Assembly: GCA_021613375.1 (NCBI GenBank)
Contig: CM038711.1
Span: forward strand, 16,890,194 to 16,954,193
Source: Megaleporinus macrocephalus
Taxonomy: Eukaryota; Chordata; Actinopteri; Characiformes; Anostomidae
Length of the DNA stretch: 64,000 nucleotides
Direction of reading: 5' to 3'
Part shown: positions 37,007 through 49,759 of the stretch, piece by piece
Position numbering within the stretch: the first letter of the stretch is position 1
Layout: the number at the start of each line of letters is the position of its first letter
Program-made: the position numbers and the translations under genes
The notes under the pieces: model-generated
Told to the model about the DNA's origin: nothing
Seen by the model: only the letters and a program-made list of their open reading frames with translations
Database searches by the model: none

Positions 37007-37229
37007 CTAGAGGTCACCAACTCTGGTTCTGGATATCTGCTTTCCTGAAGAGTCTTCTTCCATCATGATCTGCCATACCTGCTCCAGCTAATTTACTCCT
37101 TCAGAATTCCTGTCTGGCTGGATCAGAAGCATTAGTGTTGGGCAAGGGGATGGGCAGCACGTTAGATGCAGGTTGGAACTAAACTCTGTGGGGAAAGTAG
37201 AACTCCAGGAGGGGGGTTGCTGACCACTG
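37007..37229. mobile_element. MITE-like element with terminal inverted repeats
   Basis: The left end, aggtcaccaactctggttct followed by gg, is mirrored at the right by ccaggaggggggttgctgac followed by cact. It has no coding capacity and fits a nonautonomous DNA-transposon family common in teleosts. The related phrase tctcaactctggttctggag recurs at 61920. A target duplication was not resolved. Confidence 0.55.
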
Positions 37230-39962
37230 AACCAGACAATGGCATTTATTACATAAAGACTGTATGTTTATGGGATCAAGGATTGTCTAGTGTGAATGCT
37301 GAAGAAGGTGGTGAAATGTTCTCATTCTCACTGTCTTTTTCATGGCTCTGTTTATCTATTAATTTTGCGTCCCTGCATGGCGCACAGGCATCTGCTGACA
37401 AGATTGCCTTAATTATGAATTACGTGTCTCTCTCCCAGAGTGCTCCCTGAAGAAAAAGAAACTGTGTACATGTCTGTGTTCAACCTGCTGCCCCTTTTTC
37501 AAAACACTGCCTCAGAGCTTCCACACTTGTAAAAGAAAAGGCAGAATTAAATTAGAGGAGGAGAATGCGCAAGCATTCATCTCATTAGGGCTAATTGAAA
37601 AGGAATGGAAGCCTGTTCTGTAATCACCTCTACAGCTAATGCTGGCCACCATCTGTTCAGTGAAGGTTTAGCAATAAGCCACTAGATGCTTGCACTCCAC
37701 GCTATAATGGATTTCACCTTGTAGTTTTTGCTCATTGTGATTGTGCTGTATTAGAAAGACAAGGAACAAAATCCTGTGTTTTAAAGACATCAAACCATTC
37801 GATGATTCATTATGTAGCATTGCAGAAATTCTGATAATGAACTGTTTTTGTCAGAAATAGAATTGTAAACCACAATGATGAGGATAACTATTAGCAAGCA
37901 ACAGCAAAGTAATATTAAGAATTCCTATTGATCATGTTACTGTAAATTAATGAGCCTTGAAATGTGAACCAACATATCAAAATAGGTTATTAATTACTCA
38001 TTAATCTCCCGATTTCGTGAATAGTATTAACGCTTACCTTGCTTATTAGGGACTTCCTCTTTATATGAACAGTACTGTGAAAATGCAAATGTTTGTCTTT
38101 ATTATATTTGTAAGGACGATCCTGGGTCATGTGTTACTCTAGTTAAATAATACCCAATCTAACCCGAACCTCGGTATCCAAAAAACTGTATTTCTGCTTT
38201 TTTAGTAGTTGTCCATTCTGCAAAAAAGAACATTGTCACTTTGCGTAGGTTTTAGTATGTATGTGAGATAGAAATTGATTTGGTTGAGACCACTGAAGAA
38301 GCATTAAAAGGCCCTTCGAAAACCTTTGGGTTTTGTCATCCCTCTGTGGCACAAACAGAAAACTGCTTATCATCTCAGGTCTCTTTTAATTGCATGGGCT
38401 AAACAAAGAAATAAATCAAGAGAGGCAGCAAAACAGATTAAACTGAAAGATTTGCCAGTTACAATTAAATTACAATTAAAAGCAACAACAAAAATACTGC
38501 CCTTATATTCCTAACCTTTTGTGTTTTTAACTTCAGTTCCACTTTGAAGTTGTCAGTGTAATGATACCTCGAAGGAAAGTAAATGGAAAGTAAAGTGATT
38601 TTTCACATTTACATTTGAAGAGTGGTTCTTAGTGACATGCTAGTTAAATGAACACCAGATATCATAAAATGTAATAAGCAAATGCTTTTGTATCATGCCT
38701 GCTTTAATAGTAATTTGTTGCATTGTGTGCACAGCCACCTGCTGAACAGGCAGTTTATTTACCATAAATAATATGCCACTTGCCATTTCTCCTGGAACAC
38801 TTTGTTGATGATTTGCAAAAAAGGAGAAACATTTTGTCGGTATGTGCATGTTAGCCTTCATGTGTGATTGGGAAACTGCACAAAATAACTCTCCTCTGGG
38901 ATCAAGAAAAATATGATATAAAAGCTAAGCCCAAGAAAAGCTTGCCTGAGTAATTTGAGTTTTATTTGTTAGTTGTACATACAAAATCACAATCCTTAAA
39001 TCGTCATTTATGTTATTTTGACTTAGTTAGAGATAGTAAGAGCCCGTCTTCTCAATGATTCTTTGGGAAAATAGAGAGCTCATTGGTTGGTATCACATCA
39101 GGTGCTATACAAGGAAAATAAATCAAACAATTAGATGCCATTGTCTTAAAGGTTAGGTTTAAAATTGCAAAATGAGCAGCATAAATTGGGCTTGGCTGTA
39201 ATTCCTTGTATTAATCATGATTATAGGATAGTGGAGTAAATGGGTGAAGGCGGGGGCGTGTGTGTGTTTCCCTTTAATGAAAATATTGCCACTAGACAGA
39301 TGTTAAAATTGAGCCAGTATTTAAACCAATATTTAATGTTATATTGTACACAAAGCACAATATTTACATATTATTTATTTAACTGTAGTTTTCACCCCTA
39401 AAGGAAGAAATATTACCCCTATATCCATAATGCTAAAGCAGGTAGATGTAGAGCAAATTTTTACATTTAATAATTGTTTCTTAGCATTGGCAGACATTTA
39501 CATATTGGCCAACAAATTCTATATGAGTACATCCCTATGTTGGAGAGGAATTTAAAGATTCTACTCAAAATACTTCTTATAATAAAATAAACAAGACAAA
39601 CCTTTTTATGCTAAACATTTTTATAAAGGTATGAAGGTTAAAGGGGTCTGTTTATGGGTAGGCATATGAGACTTTTGCTGTGGTAAAACATAGGTTAATG
39701 GAAAAACCCATAATTATAGTCACACATGCATGTGTATGTTGGGGGAAGGGGGAAATATGCTGGTGGGCTCCAGGGCACTGTCAGATTAGAGTTGGGGTTA
39801 TTTGGTTAGTGGGTAGCTGTCAGATATGCACCACTGGGGTTGTACATGTTGACAGTAACACCTAATCACACAAGGCCACATAATTACCCACTTCCTAAAG
39901 CTTCTGGGAATGCTCTGAGTGACAGGCTGTCTCTGTGCATGTATGCCTATCACATGACTGAA

Positions 39963-39966
<4 letters not shown>

Positions 39967-40043
<77 letters not shown>
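39967..40043. repeat. Long (TG)n microsatellite, 77 bp
   Basis: A perfect TG run, the longest simple dinucleotide repeat in the window. Confidence 0.98.
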
Positions 40044-40045
<2 letters not shown>

Positions 40046-41979
40046 CATAGACTGTGTGCTTTTCTGTGGAGTTTCCTTTTATTTTCTGCCTTTTCTTTCT
40101 GTTCATTATTTCTGTTCTAGCTTCTAGAGAATTTTCTTCTCCATCCTGTTTTTCTCCATTCTGGTTCTGTGCACTGCCAGATCTGCTTAGTAGATTGAAG
40201 TTTTGGTGTGATGCTCATGATTTTGGTTGTGGAAGATGCCTTTAATTGCCTTTTCAGGGAATATCAAATAAATGTGAGGGCTGACAGGAATTACATACAA
40301 ACATGCACAATAATATTGAGAAAATAGGGGCCTGTGATTGAAGGCTGCACACATACTGACAACATGCAGCGATGGTTACACATATGATGCTCTCCTAACT
40401 AGACAGTGAACTTTTGTAACACTGACAGGGAAGATATACAGGGCACTCATATAATTGCTAGAGGCAGAATGTATGAAACTAAAGCTAGGATTTAAATCAA
40501 ATTGTTTTCTTCCTCCTTCAGTTATACTACACTAAGATTATCTGACACTACATTCTCTACTGCTGCATATAATACAACATGTTTGCAACTGGAATGTTGT
40601 TTTTCTTTCACCCTCTTGATACTGGATTTATGATTTTATATTTATGAGAGCAGATGTGTGTAAATATGTTACAAAAACCTTGAGTGAGTAAAAGCAGGAT
40701 TCTTTTAGATGCCAACAAAACAAGATCATGTAAAAGATAAACAGAACACAGAGGTTGTGAAACATTGTTTATTTTTGACTAACCAGCATCTATCATTTTT
40801 AAACAATTTTACTGTTTTGAATTCTTATGAAGCAGAAATAATTGGTTGACCAATAATTTGGTTGACTACATGTTCATAATTTATCTTATTATTAATTTTA
40901 TTCATTCAGTTTGCCTGACTGCTTTGTGTTGTTAGACTGTTACCATCTACCATACACTATGATGATAACAGTGTAATGTCATAATTCGGCCAATTTGCAT
41001 TGCAATAAAAATGGTTATATTTTTGAGTTCATCGTCTGACTTCGAAGGGCGTCCATGTGGTGCCTCGTTGTAGAAAACCAAGACCACTTGAAAGAAGCAT
41101 TCGAGCAGGAAAATCATAAAACTTGACTCGCTTGACTCATAGTTCCCCACCCCCGCAACAGACTTCTGACATCATGCGTCATTCTGTACGTCAAGCCCAT
41201 ATCAGGGATAAGTTCTGGATCTATGCTGGATTTCTGTACGACTAAATTATTTTTTTTTTGTAAATCAGCACTAAGTTAATGCCCTCTTCAACAAAAAAGG
41301 TTTCAGAACTGATGTAAATGTGGTAGCAGTGATTTTAGAAGATCACTTTTCTTACTGTTATATTGAAATCTAGCTTTGATCTGGAGCTTTTAATTAGAAT
41401 ATTTTGTCACCTACACATTAAAAACATGACGTCAGGCCAAGATCAGTCCTTATGGTTCACTTATGATCCAACGTTAAGGAGCCTGTTGATAAATATATTG
41501 CATATTTACTTTATCATCTGAGATCAGTGTTTTTAATTTGTAGTTAGTATAACCAAGCACACAGCAGCAACTCTTCAGCATAGCGTTGTAAATTTATACA
41601 GGTAAGTTCAAAGTACTAATTAATAATCAAGCTTTGCTATTGTCCTCATTTGAGGACGCAAGATTGTTTCCCCTCAAAAAGGGTATGGTGATGAGGCTAC
41701 TCAGGAATCAACTGAATATTTAGCATCTTTCCTTTTAATTTACATGCTGTGTAACTTGAGGTTAAACCAAAAAACAACCCAGTTGACACCTCTAAATATT
41801 CTGTAGGCTTACTCACTGATGTTTTCTTCTCCTGCTCTTACAAACATATCAGTCCTTACTTCTCGGGCCTTACAAAACACTGAATTGGTTCCTGCTGCCA
41901 CTCCAGGACTTTAAACATTTTTTTGTCTCTATGTTCTATTGATGCATATAGTAGTCAGTTTTATTTTTATTGTATTTGT

Positions 41980-42180
41980 ACTTGTTTTGCTATACAGTGT
42001 TGACCAGAGGAGGATGGGTTCCCCTTTTTGAGTTCTTGAGCTTTGTTCTTCTTGATCTGAGGGAGTTTTTTTCTTGCCACTGTTGACCCTAGTTTGCTCA
42101 TTAGGGGGTTGGGCCGGATTTTCTGTAAAGCTGCTTTGTGACAACATTTGTTGTAAAAGACGCTGTAGAAATAAATAAAA
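41980..42180. repeat. Teleost retroposon-tail repeat
   Basis: It contains accagaggaggatgggttcc, then gggagtttttttcttgccac, tctgtaaagctgctttgtga and the end gctgtagaaataaataaaat. I recognise this as a very common fish dispersed repeat whose tail normally reads gcgctatataaataaa. It probably derives from a retroposon 3' end. Class not assigned. Confidence 0.6.
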
Positions 42181-42193
42181 TGTAATCTTAAAA

Positions 42194-42230
42194 TGTGGTT
42201 TAATTTTTCCCACCCAAAAATTAAACCACA
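42194..42230. repeat. Perfect 15-bp inverted repeat
   Basis: tgtggtttaattttt and aaaaattaaaccaca flank the 7-nt centre cccaccc. It lies at the 3' edge of the retroposon-tail repeat. Confidence 0.85.
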
Positions 42231-42642
42231 GAAAAAGCGGAAATTGTTTAAACACACTTTATTTTAAAGCGCGTTTTGGCAGCCTTCGCAATTCACGCGC
42301 TGTGTTTGTTGTTAGCAACACACACTAGTTGTTAGGTGGTCTTTAACTTTGTTAAGGCTTGTGTTGTTCAGAAATATCCTGCTTTCGGCAGATTCACTGA
42401 CTGGATTCACTGACCGGAGCTCTCACAGCGCCGGGTAGCTCACGTCAGCTATAAATGTGAGGTCAGTGATGAGAGCAATGAATAGCAAAATTTACTAAAA
42501 GAAAAACCATCTTTAGTATAATGTGTTTTTATGTTAACAGACTAGAAGGTTTGGGTTAGCTAAGGTTTATATTAACTTTTGTCAGAAAGCACTCTGAAAC
42601 GTAAAGTTGCATTACTCTCTGGCCACGTCCCAAATTGCAGAC

Positions 42643-43052
42643 CAGGGGCGTAGCTAGACCTAGTTTAGATTTAAAGTCCCAGCACCTCTAAAGATTATAG
42701 TAAAAAGATGTTTTTTTTTCTTTTAACGTTAATTTGTCTCTGACAAGCTGGAAATGTTAAAACCATAGAGAGTATACGGTTAAAACAATTATTTTTAGCA
42801 ACGAAAAGACAGCAGCCCCCCCCCCCACCGCCTTGCAAAATGGTATGATCCAGTGTCTCTTTTCGCATCGCCCGCACACACGTTATCTAATAAACAAAAG
42901 TACAGATAATGTTGTATTTTGTTTATTTATTTACAATTTACCGTAATTACACAAATGTTGTTCTACGTCACTAAACATACAGGGGATAGGGTGGGCTTTG
43001 GTCCATATTTGCCATTTTTCCCCCCAATGTCAAACTCGCTCCTACGCCCTTG
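42643..43052. mobile_element. hAT-like MITE, 410 bp
   Basis: The left end caggggcgtagctag is mirrored at the right by ctcctacgcccttg. CAGGGGCGTAG is a typical hAT (Charlie-type) terminus. The inside has no transposase frame. An 8-bp target duplication was not clear, so the boundaries are tentative. Confidence 0.5.
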
Positions 43053-43154
43053 GCTGTGCCTGCTATACTTTTACTTGTGTTGTGATTCCATCCCAGTCCT
43101 GTTAGATAAAAGTAAGGTTTAAATTCTGATATTTCAGTCCTATGGTCCTATGGC

Positions 43155-43235
43155 CATATCAAATCAAATCAACCTTTATTTAAGTACATTGAGGGTGACC
43201 CTAATTTACAATGTAGCCAAGCAATATTTACTATA
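43155..43235 (-). mobile_element. LINE 3' tail (family shared with 49.8 kb)
   Basis: The reverse complement reads taaattagggtcaccctcaa, then acttaaataaaggttgattt with an ATTTG repeat tail. The same order of blocks occurs at 49767-49818. It looks like the severely 5'-truncated 3' end of a LINE. Confidence 0.55.
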
Positions 43236-43339
43236 TGTTACTAGGAAAGTTAGCATAGGCTAGACTGGATCCAGGTATGTCAGTAACAGACAGCTTATGC
43301 TGTAATGCACTTCTGAAAGCATTTGAAGTGTAATTGCAA

Positions 43340-44060
43340 TGCCTCAATTTCAGGATTCCATGTTGAAAATCTCAGCCGCCTTTTGGGGCAAAAAAGCATG
43401 TGAGGTCACTGAAATCTGCTAGTCTGGAAAGTGTTACAAAGCCACGGCTAAGCATATGGGACTCTATTGAACCACAGTGAGAGCCATTACCCATAAATGA
43501 AGAAAGCTTGGAACAATGTCTCAGAGCTTCCCAGGAATGGCCAGCTTGTTAAAATTTTATCGGCAGCTCATCCAGGAAGTCACAAAAGAACTGGGATAAT
43601 ATTCTAGAGACTGGTGAGTCAAAGATGGTAAGGCTTATACCACTTTACCAACTTATCACAACTGATGGAGTCTTGAGTTCTGCTCTCTATCAGAAAATCC
43701 TGAAGGATCCATCACTCTGTGACCTTAATCTTAATTTGAATTATGCTGCAGCACAGTGATCTAAAGCAAATCCACCTCTCAACGACCCAAAAGAAACAAA
43801 ATGAAAGGTTTTGGAGTGACTGTAGTGCTGTGGCAAGACCTTAAACAGACAGTTAATTCTTGAAAACCCTCCAATGTAAGTATACTGCAATGAAGAGTGG
43901 GTCAAAATTACTCCACAGTGATGTAAAAAGCATATCACAAATTCAAAAACATTTGCAGTTTTTAATGCCAAGGGTGGCACAGCAAGTTATTAAGCTTAGG
44001 GGGGGGCAACTGTGGATGATGGATGATATAGCATTTGATTAAATCTTTCTCTTGAAATAA
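43340..44060 (+). pseudogene. Tc1-like transposase remnant
   Basis: Forward strand and nearly colinear with a common fish Tc1 family. Visible in order: ttctgctctctatcagaaaa (NSALYQKIL), tctaaagcaaatccacctct, aggttttggagtgactgtag, gcaagaccttaaacagacag (DLKQTV), aaaaccctccaatgtaagta (KPSNV), agagtgggtcaaaattactc, and the end gtggcacagcaagttattaa. Many indels and stops, including loss of the block carrying the second catalytic Asp. The reverse-strand ORF 43741-43980 is a shadow of it. Confidence 0.78.
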
Positions 44061-45606
44061 CAAGATTTCTGTTTTTAAGCAAATACTTCACGCTTGTCCA
44101 ATTACAAGTATGACCAGCATACTCTTTTAAATGTTATTTACTGGCTGCTGTTGTTCTGCCATCTACAGTTCTTGATAAAGCTCAATAACAAATAACAACA
44201 ATAACAAGTTATATAGCTGCATTGAATGCATAAATATATCTAAGGACATTATTTGAATATTTGAAAAAAAGCACAGACGACTGTGATGACAACAATAGTC
44301 CTGTTCCAATCTTACAAGTTAGTTATGAGATGCGTTATGTGAGTGATGTAATGTCTACCAAATATACCTCTATTCAAATCAAACTCATCTGTACGTAGCT
44401 TTTAACAGTCACAAAGTGATTCCTAAAAGCTATAACAATTATCAACAATTAACAAATATAATTGTTTGAAATTAAATTATTTTAACATAATTTTGACATT
44501 TCTGGGAGGTGTACAGAAATGTCAGGTGGAAGGCAGAAGCAAATAGATTAAAACATATGATACTCAGCTACACAAGATCAAGATAACAACAAAACAATTA
44601 TTAAAACACTGCTTTGCCAGTAGGGCATTTAGAATGTTTGCATATTTTATGATAATGTGGTTCTGGGCTGTTTTGTACTGCTCTCCTGATTTCAGAAGTA
44701 ATTATGTTGGTGTGCTTATTCCCTGTGCAAAAAAAATGTTAGAAATGTTGTGAGGAGTCTTAAGTCCATCATCAGGACATCAGGAAGTCACACCATATTT
44801 CATAATAGTAATGCTATATTTCTAAGATGTTGTCCTCATCGAGGACAGTTGGATAGGGTGTCTTGATTAAACCCAGCCTTAAATCAGGTCTGCCTGGGAG
44901 AACCAAGTCTTTAAATCTTCTACTAGTGACACAGGCAGACACAGCGCTGTGACTCAGCATTTTCAAAGACCAACTTTCTCACACCAGAAAGAATTTGTCT
45001 TTAAGTATACAGCTGAAGTAAGCATTTTCTCTAAGTTCAGACTTTGGCTAGCTAACAAGGAAACAGTTTGATTTCAACTTATGTACTATTAGCTCTCCAA
45101 CTACAGAATATGACAAATATTACTTTTTTATCCATGGAACCCCATAAAAGTGAAAGACTGAAAAATAAAGATTTAAAAACTAAATGAAAGTTCAAAGTTT
45201 AAATTGGTTTTAAAACCAGTGCATTAACTGGACTCACCAGAAGTTCTTACAACATGGCTTCACTGGATGGAATAAATTTGTCAGGCCTTATTTTGTTTCT
45301 TATGCCTCTTTCTAGTTGGGGCTCCTTTCAGGAAAAAAGCTACCCTTTAAAAGCCTCTCACAGGAGATAGATTCATGGGACACCTCAGAGTTAAAAGCAC
45401 ATAATAAATAATAACCCCAGTGTTTTCTATTAGGTTGCAAGTAAACACTTTTTTGTTATATAACCTATGCAAGTGTTATTTGAAATCTGCTGCTGCAGAG
45501 CTTTTTTGCTTCAAAACATCACATCAAAACATCCCCAAACCTACTCCTGGAGCAGAAAGAAACTATTCTAATTAATCATTTTATAAAATTCCATTGAAAT
45601 AATAAC

Positions 45607-45660
45607 AAAAAAAAAAAAAATTATTATTATTATTATTATTTGTAGTAGTAGTAGTAGTGG
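45607..45660. repeat. (A)n-(TTA)n-(TAG)n compound repeat
   Basis: A run of 14 A is followed by TTA units and then TAG units. Confidence 0.95.
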
Positions 45661-47439
45661 TATGACTACTACATTTATTGAACATCTGTGTATTGTATAA
45701 TTTTGTTGTTGTTTTTTTAACCTTTTTATAACAGCAGTAAGCCATTTAGATTGAATTACTGATCATTTAATCTTCATTTCATTCCATTAGCCACCCGTGC
45801 AGTTACACTATCACAATTTATTTTATATTAATAAAACATAAAACAATTACGTTTCTTAAGCGCTAACAGTTCTAATTTATTAAACTCCTTCCACCCTTCT
45901 ACCCACTCTTCTAGGGTATTCCTGCCATATTCAACCTTCATGTAGAGGTTGTGTTGGTCAATAGAGTCACCAAATATTTTAGGAAATAAAATAGTACATA
46001 GTATCATGATTAAATCTTTCAGTTCTATATTGCTGTTCTGTGTGGTAAATAATATAGTCATACCATGATAAACGAATGACAAATGAAAAATTAAATATAA
46101 AAATTAATAGTTACTCATTTTACATGGGGATGCATGCAAATTTTAGGCACTTGGGGACATTATATTTGAAAAACTATTTTTCCAGACAAAAAACTTGTAT
46201 TTGCTCAGCAGAATATTCAAATAGTATTACAACAGTAAGTAGTAGGTTTTACATACGCAATGCATTTATTTAAGCCTTTCCAAGCTTTTCCTTGTAGCAA
46301 CCCAGTATTCTTTGCAGTTATCATCTAGTACCATGTTTGACTACTCAGTACTTCATTATGCTAAATAAGATCGCTGGTAAGAGAATTTAATAAATTTCTA
46401 CTATGTCTGGGGTGTCCAGAAGAAAAATGGAACAAAAATTTGTTCTTCAAACCGGCGCACACAATTATTTATTTGTTTCAAAATATACATGCTACTCTGT
46501 ATTGTCTTTATGCTTATTTACATCTGTTTTTTATGATATCTGGTATTTTTACTGGTAAAAATACACTTATTGCTATGATAAAGGGTTTTAAACATTGAGC
46601 TTAGGTGTCCAAGACATTTGCACAGTAGGGTAAGTAGTACCACAATAATACATGTCAATAATATTTAGTAAACATCATTATGTGTGTTCTGATCTAAGCT
46701 TAAAAATCACTGGTGCTTTAACTCAAAATAACCAGTTCCGAGAGCAAAAAAGAGTATTGTTTATATTTATATATCGTGTGTGTATTAAATGTAGCTCACG
46801 GATTCAAGCATGACAGTTTCAATGTTTTCTGTTTATGATCTGAAACATGCTTCATTTTGCACTGACAGTGATGCACACATGCACACACAATGTGAAAATG
46901 GCTGCTCTAGAAGAAACTACTAGAGAACATTTCTAATGACTGCTAGCAAGTTCCACAAGTTCCACAATCTTTCTCCCATCTCTCTGAACAAACAGTTTTG
47001 TCCATATAAATTATGATTAGCTTACCATGCACGACTGATGTTGCATTGCATTAATATTCTTTCACATGAACTACAACACTGAATGACCCTCTATCAGATA
47101 GACTTCCTGGCACAAAAAATATGAATGTTTGAGTTTTGCTTTCAACCCTTTGTACACATTAAGATGTGCACTAATGTCTTTGTGTGAAAATGTGTATTGT
47201 AAATCTCTGCAAACGAATAGAATTTTTGTTCTTTTCCATGACTCTTGTTCTAATAACATTGACTTATCCAATGACAGACTGACAATTGGTCAGACTGTGC
47301 CACTGCAATTCCACACACTCCCACCCCTGCTCGTTCTTCTCCCAGCCATCTGCTCTCATTTCATCTTCATTTGTGGTAATGGGCTTGCTCTTGGCCTGAT
47401 TTGTTGGTCATCTCTCTATATGTATGTCTCTCCCTTTAG

Positions 47440-47510
47440 AGCTACAGCCACACATCGAGGACAGATCATCTTCAAGGACACTCTAGCCCAGCAGCTGTGT
47501 GAACAGGGAG
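47440..47510 (+). CDS. reln: reelin exon 4 (reeler domain, end)
   Basis: This 71-bp internal exon has an acceptor ending tccctttag and a donor, gtgagg. Its first base completes the codon opened by CT at the end of exon 3 (Leu here, Met in mammals). It then encodes [20 protein letters not shown] followed by EQG, and its last base begins a codon finished in exon 5. This is the recognised reelin sequence at the end of the reeler domain; its single Cys corresponds, by recall, to the partner of the exon 3 GTGC cysteine. The reading frame stays open into the intron, giving a longer chance ORF on both sides, but the splice sites and homology limit the exon. Exon 5, expected to encode a HSDSIILRDDFD-like segment, was not found in the remaining 16.5 kb. 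Confidence 0.95.
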
Positions 47511-47819
47511 GTGAGGTTGCTTTCATTTTTATCAGTACTGGAAACACGATAAGCTCCACAAAGGCCTTTGGTGAATAGGACAATAAGAGAATTCATTCAG
47601 AGTAATGAATTAATGAATTGGTTAAAGAAAGTGCTAGACAATTTGCAATTTGTGTAATTTTTTTGCAACGTGTACACTGTTTCATAAACAGATGTATTAT
47701 GCATGTTATAGATGTAGACATCAGATGGGAATCATGGCCTTTTAGCTGTGGAAGGAGGAGCTAGGAGATATGTAGTGTAATGCTTTCACATAAAACTACA
47801 AGAATTCTTGTAAAAAAAG

Positions 47820-47993
47820 ACAGTGCAGTGAAAGCATAACCCTTCGGAATACACTGCTGCCCTTCATGTTGTAGACTGGAGTCCAATTCCCCACCTAGGC
47901 AAGCCTCCCACACTATACCAATAAAAGTCTACCTGTGCAAATGTAACACTGTAAGTTGCTTTGGATAAAAGCATTTACCAAATGTTTACGCTC
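47820..47993 (+). mobile_element. tRNA-derived SINE-like copy
   Basis: A box-B-like element (gagtccaattcccc near 47880) is followed by a tail reading tgtaagttgctttggataaa followed by agcatttaccaaatg. This tail is typical of a teleost SINE family ending in (TAAATG)n. Box A is not clear and the head is degraded. Confidence 0.6.
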
Positions 47994-49759
47994 ACTATTT
48001 CATTAGGGTGACATGAATAACCCTTTTTACAGTAAGGAGAGGTCAAAACTCTGTTTTTGTGCACACTAGAGCAATGTGGAATGATTGAATACCTACAAAA
48101 GTAAAAATGATTATTTCACAGAGTTACTAAAATGAAGTAAAAATAATAAATATAATTATTTCATGGCAACTATCACTGCTGTGCAGTGTTTAAGTCACCT
48201 AGGGTACTTTAGCAAGCTAAAGTTGCATTTATGCTGCTCCAGGTAGTCTGTGTGAACACCCTGGTAGCTGGCTGCGCTTAAGTACAGCCCTCTTGTGCTG
48301 TAGTTAGTGCCTTTTTATGAAAGATTATGTGGATAAAAAAATGGGAAAAGTACTATAATGCTAAAAAAGGTGGAAAAGAAGCCAAGGCAGAGCAGTGCTA
48401 TGCTGACTGTCATGGTCATATCATTGTTCTGCCAGCTTTGTTCCACACGTGCTTGGCCTGGACAATGAGAGACAGAATATATTAAGATAAAGTAAAGAGC
48501 CATGGACTGTTTCCTTGCCCAGGGGGTGGTCCTTTAGCATTTACTGTCACTATTCCTAGTTTCTCCATTCCCTGTCCTCTCTCTACTCCAAACCAAGCAT
48601 GGAAGCAGGAATTGTCTGACATATATTGGCAAAAACATTCCACCCTGCATTAAACTGTTAGCATTCAACAAGAGAAGGATTGCAATGAGAGCTTGCACTG
48701 AAATGAGTCATAAATGAGGAAAAAAGAAATGAGAGTGAGAGAAAAAATGTGATTTGAAATTGTGATTAGATTAACAAGGAATGATGTGGTGCTGCTTTTC
48801 AGTACATCGCAAGTGTCCTTAATAAGAACTCTTAGTGGGAGGGAAAAAAATGAATAGAAGAAAAGGTAAGGGGGTTAATGAAAGAGTTGGTATGTTAAAA
48901 GCAAATAAAAGATCAAACACTTAACACATACACACACTGGCTAATTCCTGGATGGCAAATGTGTCGTTTTTTCACTGGATTACTGGAGGCACTACAAGGG
49001 AATTTGAGTAACAAAATAGGCAGAAATATGCTGAGGGCCAGAGGAAAGGAGAGAAGGATGAGAGACCAAGCAAGATGTTCGCGTGGGTTTCTTGGGTGAC
49101 AGAGAAATAGTTTATTAAAACTTGAATACTGGCAGTTTTTTAAGATTAAATAAGGACACATTTGCTTTGTGACAGGGTGCAAAGATAGAATGTTATTAAC
49201 ATAAAACAATGGTGAGCACATAATACAAATCTAGCGTACATTGGTTTTACATACTGTAAGGCTTAAAAATAGCACTGAGAAGGATTTTAGAGTGACAAAA
49301 CTTGAAAACACTGTTTAAATTATTCTAAGCAGAGACATGCTGTAGGGGTGCTTTACACTTGTAGCTGTAGCTATGGCTGTTGCGTGTAAAAAAAAGCACC
49401 AATCCATGCCTCACACGCATAGGCTATGTGTACATACATATACTAAACAATAAACTGCTGTTACATTTTTAGTGAAAGAATATATAAAAAATTATTTACT
49501 AACTGTAGCCAAATTATGTGTGATAAAAAAATTAAAAAGCCTATAAACATTTTTCAGTGGATGCTTTAGGGGTGCTGGACGATGGCTACGCAATTTCACC
49601 AGACAACTTTAATTCAAAATTTTGTAGAAATGTAGGATGTATAAATAATAATACTGTATAATGAATAATGAATTGTATTGTATATGATTAATAATATTGT
49701 ATGAATTTGTCAGATTTTTCTTAAATTTGGCTTAACTTGGCCTATTAGTCTGCCATTCG

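Larger units (their letters stand above)
32830..47439 (+). other. reln: reln intron 3 (complete, 14610 bp)
   Basis: Phase 2 intron, gtaagt to ccctttag. It holds a LINE scrap near 34 kb, triplet repeats at 35185, Tc1 remnants near 36.4 and 43.5 kb, a MITE at 37 kb, a long TG repeat at 39967, a retroposon-tail repeat at 42 kb and a hAT-like MITE at 42.6 kb. The stretches 37700-39960, 40050-41900 and 44100-47400 contain nothing I can name apart from simple A/TTA/TAG repeats at 45607. Confidence 0.85.

Noticed and set aside
47129..47578. 149-codon ORF containing exon 4 as a possible single-exon gene
   Set aside because: Only 47440-47510 matches reelin; the splice acceptor and donor bound that part, and the rest is intron read-through.
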